DNA of 64,000 nucleotides from Cyclobacteriaceae bacterium (lineage in GTDB: Bacteria; Bacteroidota; Bacteroidia; Cytophagales; Cyclobacteriaceae): positions 310,001 through 374,000 of the forward strand of contig JAHBTY010000001.1 of assembly GCA_019638355.1 (NCBI GenBank), given 5' to 3'. Below, one piece after another: positions 1 to 9,500 of this stretch. Every line of letters starts with the position of its first letter. The first letter of the stretch is position 1. Both the position numbers and the translations under genes were made by a program. The notes under the pieces are model-generated. The model was not told where the DNA came from, did no database searches, and saw only the letters and a program-made list of their open reading frames with translations.

Positions 1-248
1 CGATGTGCTTGCAGGGCCTGAACAATCAAACGCAAACCTGTTGAACCAAGATTATCATCCAATAAAATGAAATTAGGACGAAACCTGGAAAGCCTGTCGA
101 AGATGGTGGTTAAATCAAAGGCAGTTTCAATTGTTACCCGATGATTTTGAATTTGCCCCAAGCCTTCTTCCGTGCGGCTAAGATCAATAGGATTATTTCC
201 AACCAATAACACATTTAATTGCGACTCAGATTTTGCGATATTGCCCAT
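1..248 (-). CDS. Receiver-domain (response-regulator-like) protein, partial
   Basis: The reading frame starts at an ATG (complement of 246-248) and runs off the left edge, so only about 82 N-terminal residues are visible. The N-terminus has the receiver beta1 pattern VLLVGNNPIDL and later FILLDDN, the usual phospho-acceptor beta3 strand, so it looks like a CheY-type receiver. The acidic pair that normally follows beta1 (DD or ED) reads GN here. This suggests a degenerate receiver or one with altered metal binding. The rest of the protein and any output domain lie outside the window. It is transcribed divergently from the oxidoreductase at 367. Confidence 0.6.
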   Translation of the reverse strand, partial: MGNIAKSESQLNVLLVGNNPIDLSRTEEGLGQIQNHRVTIETAFDLTTIFDRLSRFRPNFILLDDNLGSTGLRLIVQALQAH

Positions 249-366
249 AACCAACTATGTTTTCAAATAAACGAGTTTCTTAAATCTCCGGACTTTGATT
301 TACCCATATTTATTTTCATTCCGGTTTAGCTATAGACACAGGTTTTTACTTAAAGTTTGAACAAAC

Positions 367-1473
367 GTGAAAAACGTATTCATTGCGGGCGGTGGGTTAG
401 CCGGTTTGGTAAGTGCCTGCCTGCTTGCCCGAAAGGGAATATCAGTAACATTAGCCGAACGAAAAGTTTATCCATTTCATCGTGTGTGTGGCGAATATAT
501 TTCAAACGAAACCATACCCTTTCTGAAATCAAACAACTTGCTGCCCGATTTGCCGCTGCCGCAGATAAATCAGTTTCAACTTACTTCGGTAAACGGCAAA
601 ACTTCAGAATTAACACTGGATATGGGCGGGTTTGGCATAAGCCGATATACGCTCGACCATTTTTTATACCAACAAGCTACCGCTGCCGGAGCGCGGATTT
701 TTTTAAATACAGAAATAGAGGATATTACTTTTGATGGCGATGGTTTTACAATTACCATCCCCAACCAAAACCTGAAAGCCGATGTGGTTTTAGGTGCCTT
801 TGGTAAACGTTCGCGCTTAGATGTTAAACTCAATCGGAATTTTATAAAGGCACGATCGCCTTATGCCGCAATCAAATATCATATTCGCACCGATCATCCG
901 GCCCACCGTATTTCACTTCACAATTTTAAAGGTGGTTATTGCGGCATAAGCGAAGTGGATGGTAATAAACAAACATTGTGTTACCTAACCCATCGAAGTA
1001 ATTTGAAACAATTCGGAAACATTGCTGAAATGGAGAAAGCGGTGCTGTATAAAAATCCGTTTCTTAAATCTATTTTCGAAAATGCAGATTTTCTTTACGC
1101 GAAACCGGAGGTTATCAACGAAATTTCATTTGAGAAAAAATCTCCGGTAACCGATCATGTTTTAATGACGGGCGACTCTGCCGGAATGATTACTCCGCTT
1201 TGTGGTAACGGCATGGCAATGGCCATTCATTCGGCAAAAGTAGCCAGCGAGTTGGTGCTTGCTTTTTGTCAGCAACGCATTTCGCGTACGCAATTGGAAA
1301 GCGAATACACACGCGCCTGGAATAAACTTTTCGCAAAACGGCTGTGGGCCGGCCGCCAGATTCAAAAACTTTTTGGTGCCGAGTGGACTTCTAACCTGGC
1401 TGTAAACTTAGTGAGTTACGTAAAACCCGTAGCCAGTTGGTTGGTAAAGCAAACACACGGCAATCCTTTTTAA
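367..1473 (+). CDS. FAD-dependent oxidoreductase of the type III PKS locus
   Basis: This is a 368-residue flavoprotein monooxygenase/reductase of the geranylgeranyl-reductase/PHBH-like fold. The dinucleotide-binding motif AGGGLAGLVSA is at residues 7-17, and a second FAD contact, MTGDSAGMITPLCGNGMA, lies in the last third. The start is GTG: an in-frame TGA at 358-360 leaves no ATG option. It converges on the UbiA gene with a 3-base overlap of stop codons. In Streptomyces griseus the srs locus combines a type III PKS, a methyltransferase and a flavoprotein hydroxylase to make phenolic lipids and quinones. By analogy this enzyme may oxidise the aromatic ring of the polyketide product. That role is inferred from neighbours; the family call is firm. 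Confidence 0.8.
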   Translation: MKNVFIAGGGLAGLVSACLLARKGISVTLAERKVYPFHRVCGEYISNETIPFLKSNNLLPDLPLPQINQFQLTSVNGKTSELTLDMGGFGISRYTLDHFLYQQATAAGARIFLNTEIEDITFDGDGFTITIPNQNLKADVVLGAFGKRSRLDVKLNRNFIKARSPYAAIKYHIRTDHPAHRISLHNFKGGYCGISEVDGNKQTLCYLTHRSNLKQFGNIAEMEKAVLYKNPFLKSIFENADFLYAKPEVINEISFEKKSPVTDHVLMTGDSAGMITPLCGNGMAMAIHSAKVASELVLAFCQQRISRTQLESEYTRAWNKLFAKRLWAGRQIQKLFGAEWTSNLAVNLVSYVKPVASWLVKQTHGNPF

Positions 1474-2351
1474 AGTTGTAACAGATTGGTGGATTGCAGA
1501 AAGAACCAGATAAAAAAAGCATTGAGGCAGGTGGCCGACAAAAAGTTGAGTCCCATGGTGTGTGTATGATTGGCAGCTTCGGGCCTGCGGTAAACTTTGT
1601 AAAACCAGTAAAGGAAAAATAAAACCACCGGGCTGAGGGCTAGGGTAAAAGCTATTCCAAAATAATCTGAAAAATAAAAATGGAAATAAAGCAGATAGGC
1701 AGTAGTGGCAATAACAAATGTTATCAGCACAAAAAGAAAGGTGCCGCGCAACCCTAACTTTAAACTTAAAGTTATATCGCCCCGTTTCGCATCTTCTTCG
1801 TGCTGGTAAATCTGAGTCATGGGGTAAGTCCCTAAAAGCATCAGGGTGGAAAGAGCTGCGGGTATTAATACTTTTGCTTGAAGTAAATTGATAACCGAAA
1901 AATTATTGATGCCTACATAACACATCATAAACGTAAATGCGCCTTGAAAAAAAGCAACTGTTAGCCAGCCACTAATGGGGTATTTTTTAAGTCGGATGGC
2001 CGGATGACTGTAGGCTTTGGATACCAATCCATATATCAATAGTAAAAGCGCAAACCATGCATTGATAAAAAACCAACCCAGTACAATGGCAATGCCATCC
2101 AATACCAGCGATGCAAAATAAAGTGTTTTGTTTACAGGAGGAGGGTTCTTTAATCCGCCAATTGATTTTTCGTCTTTATCGAAATAGCTATTGTAGCCAT
2201 TACTTGCCGGATAAAGCAACAGGTGAATGATTACAAACGACCATAGCAATTGCGATGCTGTAAAGTTGGGCGATATAGCCAGCGCAAACAGGTAAACCGG
2301 CATCAAAAAGTAAGAGAACAGAAAACGCAGATGCAAAAAGGTTGACCACAT
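1470..2351 (-). CDS. UbiA-family prenyltransferase
   Basis: This 293-residue polytopic membrane protein has about eight to nine hydrophobic helices. The first aspartate-rich motif of the UbiA family is seen as NGYNSYFDKDEKSIGG (residues 51-66). The second is TQIYQHEEDAKRGD (residues 179-192). UbiA enzymes transfer a polyprenyl group from its diphosphate to an aromatic or other acceptor, with Mg2+ held by the two motifs. It sits between the FAD oxidoreductase (convergent) and the type III PKS (divergent, 81 bp between starts). Its likely acceptor is the phenolic product of that locus, but a role in another isoprenoid pathway is possible. No close match to menA or ubiA housekeeping enzymes can be claimed from sequence alone. 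Confidence 0.8.
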   Translation of the reverse strand: MWSTFLHLRFLFSYFLMPVYLFALAISPNFTASQLLWSFVIIHLLLYPASNGYNSYFDKDEKSIGGLKNPPPVNKTLYFASLVLDGIAIVLGWFFINAWFALLLLIYGLVSKAYSHPAIRLKKYPISGWLTVAFFQGAFTFMMCYVGINNFSVINLLQAKVLIPAALSTLMLLGTYPMTQIYQHEEDAKRGDITLSLKLGLRGTFLFVLITFVIATTAYLLYFHFYFSDYFGIAFTLALSPVVLFFLYWFYKVYRRPEAANHTHTMGLNFLSATCLNAFFIWFFLQSTNLLQL

Positions 2352-2432
2352 AACAGAACTTTTATTGAAGGTACATCAATTTTAAGTTAGTCGTACTAAA
2401 CTATATCTTTAGCGTATTGGTTATTCACTAAC

Positions 2433-3530
2433 ATGAGTTACATCACCGCCATTGGTGTGGCTAATCCACCAACCCGTATTGCCCAGTCAGCTATTGCCGA
2501 TTTTATGGTTCGGGCAATGCAATTAGGCAATGATGATCAGCGAAAGCTAAAGACGTTATTTCGTGCAAGTGGTATTTCTTTCCGGCATTCCGTTTTGGAT
2601 GACTATGCGCGTTTATCTGATTTCACTTTTTATCCTAATAATGTTGAACACAGTTTACCTGGAACCAAGGCCCGTGGCGAACTTTATCGCAAACATGCAC
2701 CGGCACTAAGTACTAACGCCATACAGCAGGCATTGAATAAAACAACCTTAGCCGCTACGGACATTACACACCTGATAACCATTAGTTGTACCGGCATGTA
2801 TGCTCCCGGGCTTGACATCGATCTGATTAAACTTTTAGGCTTGCGCACCGATGTGCAACGCACGTGTATAAATTTTATGGGTTGTTATGCTGCCTTTAAT
2901 GGGCTACGGCTGGCAGCATCGGTTTGTGCGGCCGATGTTGCTGCAAAAGTTTTGATTGTGTGCGCGGAGTTGTGCAGTCTTCATTTTCAGAATCAAAACA
3001 CAGACGACAACCTGTTGGCGAATGCCTTGTTTGCCGATGGTGCAGCCGCAATGCTTGTTGAAGCAACTCCCCGGGCGGGTATTAATCTTAGCCTTGAAAA
3101 ATTTCACTGCAGCCTTGCCTTTGAGGGCGAGCATGACATGGCCTGGCAGATTGGAGATTTTGGATTTGAAATGCAACTATCGGCATATGTTCCAACTATT
3201 GTACATGCCGGTATCCGAACCTTAGCCGAAACTCTTCTAAAGGATACGAACCTTTCGCTCGATAGCGTAAATTACTTTGCTCCCCATCCGGGCGGACTCA
3301 AAATTCTAACTGCTATTGAATCAGCATTGGGCATTTCCAAACAACAACATGCGCATGCTTACCGGGTGTTGCAACAGTATGGTAACATGTCGTCTCCTAC
3401 AGTTGTGTTTGTTTTGCACGAGTTAATGAAAACACTTTCGGCAGACGATAATACTAAAACCATTATGAGTTTTGCCTTTGGTCCTGGTCTTACCTTAGAA
3501 AGTATGTTGTTGAAAATTTTTTCATGTTAA
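2433..3530 (+). CDS. Type III polyketide synthase
   Basis: This 365-residue chalcone/stilbene-synthase-like enzyme condenses malonyl-CoA onto an acyl-CoA starter. The catalytic triad can be read directly: Cys151 in NFMGCYAAFNGLR, His285 in APHPGGLK and Asn318 in YGNMSSP. The C-terminal FAFGPGLTLESMLL matches the family's closing GFGPG motif. The length is normal for the family. It overlaps the methyltransferase gene by 7 bases, which implies translational coupling. The product class (alkylresorcinol, alkylpyrone or other) cannot be read from the sequence. The methyltransferase, flavoprotein and UbiA neighbours favour a methylated, oxidised and perhaps prenylated phenolic lipid. Confidence 0.93.
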   Translation: MSYITAIGVANPPTRIAQSAIADFMVRAMQLGNDDQRKLKTLFRASGISFRHSVLDDYARLSDFTFYPNNVEHSLPGTKARGELYRKHAPALSTNAIQQALNKTTLAATDITHLITISCTGMYAPGLDIDLIKLLGLRTDVQRTCINFMGCYAAFNGLRLAASVCAADVAAKVLIVCAELCSLHFQNQNTDDNLLANALFADGAAAMLVEATPRAGINLSLEKFHCSLAFEGEHDMAWQIGDFGFEMQLSAYVPTIVHAGIRTLAETLLKDTNLSLDSVNYFAPHPGGLKILTAIESALGISKQQHAHAYRVLQQYGNMSSPTVVFVLHELMKTLSADDNTKTIMSFAFGPGLTLESMLLKIFSC

Positions 3531-4255
3531 TCGATATGAATATCGCATTTCATTCCCGTTCAGTAGCAGAAGAAGTAATGGACGATCTGAATTGCGAGGG
3601 CGAGGTGGTACATCAAACCTTACGCGAGTTGGATTTAATCAACCATTGGTTGGGCGGCAACGCGGTTACACTAAGCGCACTCCGGCACGTGTGGAATTCC
3701 GTTCCGCTACAACAAAATATTTCTATTGCCGATTTAGGTTGTGGCAGCGGAGAGATGTTGCGCATTATTGCGCGGCTCGCACAAAAACAAAACAGAAAGG
3801 TTGCCCTGCATGGTTTTGACGCCAACCCTCATATTACTGCTTATGCCACCGCACATTCAGCAGGCTTTCAAAACATTTCCTTCCATGCTGCCAATGTATT
3901 TGATGCAGCATTTCAAAATAAAAAGTTTGACATCATTCTGGCTACACTTTTCACACACCACTTTTCTGATCAGCAATTAACCGAACTTTTTCGGGCATGG
4001 AAACAGCAAGCACGCGTAGGTGTAATCATAAATGATATACATCGCCACCCGCTTGCATATTATTCTATTCGTTGGCTTACGCAGTTATTTTCAAAATCCA
4101 CCATGGTTCAGTACGATGCTCCGCTGTCGGTACTTCGGGCCTTTAAAAAATCAGAACTAAAAAAAATTCTGGAAGCAGCCGGAATCACCACTTACAGCCT
4201 TACCTGGCGCTGGGCTTTCCGGTGGCAATTGATAATACCTTGTCGCGAAATTTAA
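3524..4255 (+). CDS. Class I SAM-dependent methyltransferase of the PKS locus
   Basis: This 243-residue protein has a Rossmann-like methyltransferase domain. Motif I is IADLGCGSGEM (residues 68-78), followed by the acidic strand HGFDANP and motif IV-like FDIILATLFTHHF. The N-terminal stretch RSVAEEVMDD resembles the SrsB-like methyltransferases that accompany type III PKSs. ATG 3524 overlaps the end of the PKS gene; an alternative in-frame ATG is at 3536 and cannot be excluded. The likely substrate is the PKS-derived phenol (O- or C-methylation), inferred from gene order. Confidence 0.85.
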   Translation: MLIDMNIAFHSRSVAEEVMDDLNCEGEVVHQTLRELDLINHWLGGNAVTLSALRHVWNSVPLQQNISIADLGCGSGEMLRIIARLAQKQNRKVALHGFDANPHITAYATAHSAGFQNISFHAANVFDAAFQNKKFDIILATLFTHHFSDQQLTELFRAWKQQARVGVIINDIHRHPLAYYSIRWLTQLFSKSTMVQYDAPLSVLRAFKKSELKKILEAAGITTYSLTWRWAFRWQLIIPCREI

Positions 4256-4306
4256 TCTGGCACAATTTTTACTAATTTGGGAGTTAAATCCATTAACCCG
4301 CACATT

Positions 4307-4852
4307 ATGAAAACCAGATTCCTGTTCGCAATTATAGTTACCCTTATTGCCGGTGCCTGCAGTTCAGGCATGTTAGGGAAAAAAGTAAAAGAGCCCTTTC
4401 GGGGAAATGCTTATGAATCGAACAATCGTTTTTTCAGGGCAACGGGTAAAGGCGAAAGTTCACAAGATAACATTGCGCGGGGCAAAGCCGACATTGAAGC
4501 TAAATCGCAATTAGCCGGACAAGTAAGCACTACTATGAAACAAGTAGCAGACCAGTACCTGGGTCAAACAGAAAATGAGCGTGCTGCCGATGTAGCCGAT
4601 AAATTTCAGAGCCTGGTGCGTCAAACTATGAATACCAATATTGCCGACTTACGCAAAATTGGCGAACAAAAATTCTATAACGATAAAGAAAAGAAGTACA
4701 CGGTTTTTATTGCTTATGAGATAAAGAAGAATGCAATGTTTCGCTTTATGAAGAAGCAGGCTAAAACCGATCAAACAATTGATGAACGCCAGATGAAAAT
4801 CATTGACGAAATTCTGGACCGTCAAATCAAAGAAACAGAAGAAGATAATTAA
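4307..4852 (+). CDS. LPP20-like lipoprotein
   Basis: The mature protein of about 160 residues follows a lipoprotein signal, MKTRFLFAIIVTLIAGAC, so the start is placed at ATG 4307. An upstream in-frame start at 4277 would put ten extra polar residues before the signal. The body has RATGKGESSQDNIARGKADIE and FYNDKEKKYTVFIAYEIKK, the pattern of LPP20/FlgT-like N-terminal domains that recur in envelope lipoproteins. The C-terminus is lysine- and glutamate-rich and helical. Function is unknown; a periplasm-facing, membrane-anchored role is likely. It is followed at once by a strong hairpin and faces prfA. Confidence 0.75.
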   Translation: MKTRFLFAIIVTLIAGACSSGMLGKKVKEPFRGNAYESNNRFFRATGKGESSQDNIARGKADIEAKSQLAGQVSTTMKQVADQYLGQTENERAADVADKFQSLVRQTMNTNIADLRKIGEQKFYNDKEKKYTVFIAYEIKKNAMFRFMKKQAKTDQTIDERQMKIIDEILDRQIKETEEDN

Positions 4853-4857
4853 TCAAG

Positions 4858-4895
4858 GAACCAATTAGCCAATTGTCCGATTGGCTAATTGGTTC
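4858..4895. terminator. Perfect 16-bp hairpin between convergent genes
   Basis: The arms at 4858-4873 and 4880-4895 are perfectly complementary (16 bp), with a 6-base loop (TGTCCG). It lies between the stop codons of the LPP20-like gene (4852) and prfA (4898). A short T/A-rich run flanks each side, so it can serve both strands as a bidirectional terminator. Confidence 0.75.
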
Positions 4896-4897
4896 AT

Positions 4898-5965
4898 TTA
4901 CTTTCCTTCCGCCATCTTCTCGGCAGTCTCGGCAATTTTAAGTTGATTGATAAATTCCTCCACCTCACCATTCATTACCGAAGGCAAGTTATGTTGGGTG
5001 TACCCAATGCGATGATCCGTTACGCGACTTTGCGGATAATTGTAGGTGCGGATTTTTTCAGACCGATCGCCACTGCGTACCTGGCTTCTGCGCGAGTCAC
5101 CTATTTCTTTATTCTTTTTCTCAAACTCAATTTCGTATAGTTTGGTGCGCAACATCTGCAACGCCCGTTCGCGGTTGCCATGTTGCGAGCGTTCAATCTG
5201 GCAGGTAACCATTATACCGGTAGGCTTGTGTGTTAGCTGCACTTTGGTTTCTACCTTGTTTACATTCTGGCCACCTGCACCACTCGAGCGTGCCGTTTGA
5301 TATTCCAGATCGGCCGGATTAATTTCTACATCCACTTCTTCCGCCTCGGGCAACACCACTACCGAAGCGGCCGAAGTATGCACGCGACCTTGCGTTTCGG
5401 TAGCGGGTACCCGTTGCACGCGATGCACACCTGATTCATATTTAAAAATTCCATAAGCACCTTCGCCTTCTATCGTGCTGATTACTTCCTTGTAGCCTCC
5501 GGCTGTACCCTCCGTTACGTCCACTACCTGCATCTTTAGCCCTTTCCGATCGCAAAAGCGCTGATACATGCGCCACAAATCTCCGGCAAAAATAGCGGCC
5601 TCATCACCACCTGTACCCGCACGAATTTCAAGAATCGCATTCTTGTAATCGTTGGGATCTTTGGGCATCAGCAACTCTTTGATCTCTGCTTCCAGTGCTT
5701 CACTCTTGGGTTGCAATTCATCCAGTTCCATTTTAGCGAGCTCGCGCAGTTCCGGATCTTTTTCTTTTTGCAGCAAGTCTTTGGCGTGTAGCAACCCATC
5801 CAGCACCGTTTTGTACTCGTTGTATTTTATCACGACTTTTTCCAGGTCGCGGTATTCTTTACTCAGCTGGCTGAATTTCTTGCGGTCGTTCACCGTATCG
5901 GGCTGAACCAACAACTGGCCTACCTCCTCAAAACGATCTTTTATTTCAATTAATTTATCAATCAT
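4898..5965 (-). CDS. prfA: Peptide chain release factor 1
   Basis: RF1 recognises UAA and UAG stop codons and triggers peptide release at the ribosome. The catalytic GGQ loop is [13 protein letters not shown]. The codon-recognising tripeptide is PAT in [18 protein letters not shown], which marks RF1 rather than RF2. From [12 protein letters not shown] the protein is 355 residues, the usual RF1 length. An upstream in-frame ATG at 5992 is rejected because it lies ahead of the predicted transcription start (promoter -7 box at 5981-5988). Confidence 0.95.
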   Translation of the reverse strand: MIDKLIEIKDRFEEVGQLLVQPDTVNDRKKFSQLSKEYRDLEKVVIKYNEYKTVLDGLLHAKDLLQKEKDPELRELAKMELDELQPKSEALEAEIKELLMPKDPNDYKNAILEIRAGTGGDEAAIFAGDLWRMYQRFCDRKGLKMQVVDVTEGTAGGYKEVISTIEGEGAYGIFKYESGVHRVQRVPATETQGRVHTSAASVVVLPEAEEVDVEINPADLEYQTARSSGAGGQNVNKVETKVQLTHKPTGIMVTCQIERSQHGNRERALQMLRTKLYEIEFEKKNKEIGDSRRSQVRSGDRSEKIRTYNYPQSRVTDHRIGYTQHNLPSVMNGEVEEFINQLKIAETAEKMAEGK

Positions 5966-5980
5966 ACTTTTAATGGGGTG

Positions 5981-6008
5981 CAAATTTAACAACTTAATTA
6001 AAAGACAA
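5981..6008 (-). promoter_or_regulatory. Bacteroidota-type promoter of prfA
   Basis: On the minus strand a TTG (6008 to 6006), 17 bases and TAAATTTG (5988 to 5981) match the Bacteroidota consensus TTG-N17-23-TAnnTTTG. The expected start of transcription is near 5974, which leaves a leader of about 10 bases before ATG 5965. The -33 TTG lies at the edge of the palindrome at 6007-6023. Confidence 0.55.
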
Positions 6009-6052
6009 GACCTGTCAGGTCTTTAAAGCTAAAACTAACAGACCTGTCAGGT
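6007..6052. repeat. Two copies of the palindrome ACCTGTCAGGT
   Basis: Copy one is 6007-6023, with 8-bp arms AAGACCTG/CAGGTCTT around a central T. Copy two is 6042-6052, with 5-bp arms. The shared 12-mer GACCTGTCAGGT starts at 6009 and 6041, 32 bases apart. They sit in the divergent space between prfA and the lipoprotein at 6108. They could be a dispersed intergenic repeat or a paired operator; the sequence alone does not decide. Confidence 0.6.
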
Positions 6053-6107
6053 ATAGTGGATTAGATTAGTAGTTTCTATTTTAGCCGCTAGTTAAAAATT
6101 ACAAGTT

Positions 6108-6575
6108 ATGCGATACCTGATTATACTTGGCGTGATGGTAAGCTCTTGCACAGGCACATTAACCGATGAGCAACGCAAGAAGATGAAAGAAAACATGGCC
6201 CAGGGCGAAATTAAAAAAGTAACTGAATCTGAAATTACCGATGCTACCTATACCTGGGGTCGCAAACTTGCAGCTGCCATTGAGAAGAAAGACCGACTTT
6301 TAACCAATAATGCTTTCCTCGATTCGCTTGCTCAAGCGGAAGGTGTACAGATTGTAGCCCTGCAAACCAGTACTGAAGGGTTGCGCGCCATTGAAAAGCA
6401 ATTGTTGGAAGCTTACACGACCAGCGCGGGTGGCGAAAATGTACAAAAGATGGGCAGCGACTCATTACTTTATACCAAGCCTGTATTTCGCGAGCATCCT
6501 GATGGCTCTACTGAATTTTTGAAAGCGATTGCCATTCGCTTTACGCGAAAACAAATTGTACTCTCAATCAAATAA
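6108..6575 (+). CDS. Small conserved lipoprotein of unknown function
   Basis: This 155-residue protein has a short lipoprotein signal, MRYLIILGVMVSSC, and then a charged helical region rich in K, E and Q. It ends in the segment TKPVFREHPDGSTEFLKAIAIRFTRK, which looks like a small beta-sheet domain. No CxxCH heme motif or catalytic signature is visible. It ends 6 bases before the oxoprolinase/hydantoinase GTG, so the two are probably cotranscribed. I do not recognise a named function. Confidence 0.6.
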   Translation: MRYLIILGVMVSSCTGTLTDEQRKKMKENMAQGEIKKVTESEITDATYTWGRKLAAAIEKKDRLLTNNAFLDSLAQAEGVQIVALQTSTEGLRAIEKQLLEAYTTSAGGENVQKMGSDSLLYTKPVFREHPDGSTEFLKAIAIRFTRKQIVLSIK

Positions 6576-6581
6576 AGATTT

Positions 6582-9500
6582 GTGCCTACAAGCCATACAC
6601 CATGGAAAATCTGGATTGATACCGGTGGCACCTTTACGGATTGTATTGCTCTTTCTCCGGCCGGTCAACTCAGGCGACTTAAAATTTTAAGCAGCAGTGT
6701 AATCAAGGCCGAAGTAAAATCGGTGTTGCCCAATAACTGTTTGTGGGTACACGCTAACTTTCACACTTCCGTTGATATTTTCAAAAACTTTTCGCTTCGC
6801 ATTCCAGGTACGGATTTATCGTTCACCATTCAAAGTATCAATCCCGCAAAAGGATTGATCTATCTGCAATCAAAAATTCCGAAACAACTTAAAGCAGGCA
6901 CGCGAATAGAAATTACCAGCCATGAAGAAGTGCCGGTGCTGGCCGCGCGATTACTTACCGAAACTGCTCTCGACAAAAAGTTTCCATCTATCGAAATGAA
7001 GTTGGGTTCAACGCGGGGTACCAATGCATTGCTGGAACGAAAAGGCGCGCCTACTGCGCTCATAATCACCAAAGGGTTTAAAGATTTACTACGTATCGGC
7101 ACTCAACAACGGCCCGATTTATTTGCCTTACACATTGTGAAAGAAGAACCGCTCTATACAGCCGTATATGAAATTACGGAACGATTGGATGCGAACGGCA
7201 AAGTGCTTACTCCGCTTGCGCTGAAAGAATTACCAACATTAATCAAAAAGATAAAAGCATCCGGATGTAAGTCAGTTGCTGTTGCACTCTTGCACAGCTA
7301 TAAAAATCCAACGCATGAACAACAAATTAAACATGCTTTACTTGCGGCCGGACTGAATTATGTAACTGCATCGCACGAAATTTCAGGGCAAATAAAAATT
7401 TTACCACGGGCACAAACAGCTGTTGCCAATGCTTACCTCGCACCCATCATTCACTCTTATGTAAACCAAATTCAATCAAAACTTGAAACGGCAAATTTAA
7501 AAATCATGACCAGTGCCGGTGGGTTGGTTAATGCCAGTCAATTTTTTCCGAAAGATAGTTTGCTCAGTGGCCCGGCTGGGGGTGTAGTGGGTGCTGCCAT
7601 TTCCGGAAAGCGTTCAGGTTTTGATAAACTTATTGCTTTCGATATGGGTGGCACCAGTACCGATGTATCGTTGTATAACAAAGGTTATTCGTGGCGGTAC
7701 GAGTCGAAGGTTGGTTCCGTTCGGATTCTCTCACCATCATTAGAAATTGAAACCATTGCTGCCGGTGGCGGATCGATTTGCGATTTCGATGGCTACAAAT
7801 TAACGGTTGGTCCACACAGTGCCGGGGCAAGTCCAGGGCCAGCTTGTTATGGTGCGGGTGGACCGCTAACTATTACCGATGTAAATCTCTTACTTGGAAG
7901 AATAGCTTCTGATTTTTTTGCTGTTCCCTTATATCGCGATCATGCTGAACGGGCACTCAAGAAAGTTCTGGATAAGATTCGCAAGCACGCACAAAATCCC
8001 ATACAGGCTGAGCAAGTACTGGAATCTTTTCTGCAAATCGCCAATGAAAAAATGGCGGAAGCCATTCGTAAAGTTTCAGTACAACACGGGCACAATCCGG
8101 TTGATTATGCCTTGCTTAGTTTTGGCGGGGCCGGAGGTCAGCACGCAACCGCACTGGCACAATTACTTGGCTCCAAAAAAATTCTGATTCCTTACGATGC
8201 GGGGTTGTTAAGTGCGTATGGAATTGGCCAGGCCGATGTTACGCATTTCGAGGAACAACTTGTTTTGAAGCCATTATCGGTTGCAATCAAAAATTGGAAA
8301 CAACTCTTTAGCCGTTTACAAAAAGCAGGTGTAAACAAATTAATGCGCGATGGCTATGCACGGAACGAAATTACAGTTCAAAAACAAATTGCCTTTCTGA
8401 GATTTAAAGGTCAGGAGAGTTGCATTGAAGTAGATGCAAGTGAACCATCCAACCTCATTACACAGTTCAAAACAAAATATAAAGCCATTTACGGCCACTG
8501 GGTGCAGCGCGAAATTGAAGTGGAGTCAGTACGGTTGGTTACCCGCATAAAAAAGCACGAACTTAAAACTGGCAGCACACGCATCCGCAGCTACAAACCG
8601 CAATCGCAACGCACACAAAAAATGTGGGCCGCTAAGTGGGTAAATGCATCGGTTTATCAATGGGAAAAGTTACGACCTGGTGCAACACTCGAAGGCCCAG
8701 CTTTGATCGTAAGTCAAAACTCAACCACCGCAGTTCCAGATGGCTGGCGGTTTGAATTAGATCAACATAATCATGCATTGGTAACACAATCGCGAAAGAA
8801 AAAAAAAAGACAGCAAACTTTTTCGCAAGAGGCTTCGCTCGAGTTGTTCAGCAACCGGTTTACGACCATCGCGCAAGAGATGGGAGCACTGTTGCAACGC
8901 ACTTCTTTTTCGGTGAATGTAAAAGAGCGATTGGATTTTTCATGTGCGATGATGGATGCCGATGGTTATTTGATTGTAAACGCGCCACACATTCCGGTTC
9001 ACCTCGGCAGTATGGGCGTATGTGTGCGCGAGGTGATGAAAACCATTCCGATTCGCGATGGCGATGTAATTATGACCAATCATCCGGCATACGGAGGTTC
9101 GCACTTGCCGGATATAACCTTAATCAAAGGTGTTTTCGTAAATAAAAAACGGGTTGGCTTTGTAGCCAACCGCGCGCATCATGCTGAAATTGGCGGAAGT
9201 AAACCGGGCTCTATGCCTGCACATGCTACTACACTTTCAGAAGAAGGTGTAATTATCGCGCCAACTTATCTGGTAAAGCAAGGTCAGCCCCAGTGGAAAA
9301 ACATTAAGAAAATTTTTACGGAAGCGAAGTTCCCCACGCGGTCATTAGATGAAAACCTGGCCGATTTGAATGGAGCATTAGCATCAGTAAATACCGGTGA
9401 GGTGCTGCTAAAAACTTTGTGCCACACACACGGCACCAACACTGTACTTAACTACATGCAATCATTGAAACAATACGCAGCACTGCAAGTAGGCGACAAA

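Noticed and set aside
357-734. Open frame overlapping the FAD oxidoreductase in another frame
   Set aside because: It lies wholly in the oxidoreductase gene and shows no domain pattern; the longer frame has a clear Rossmann motif.
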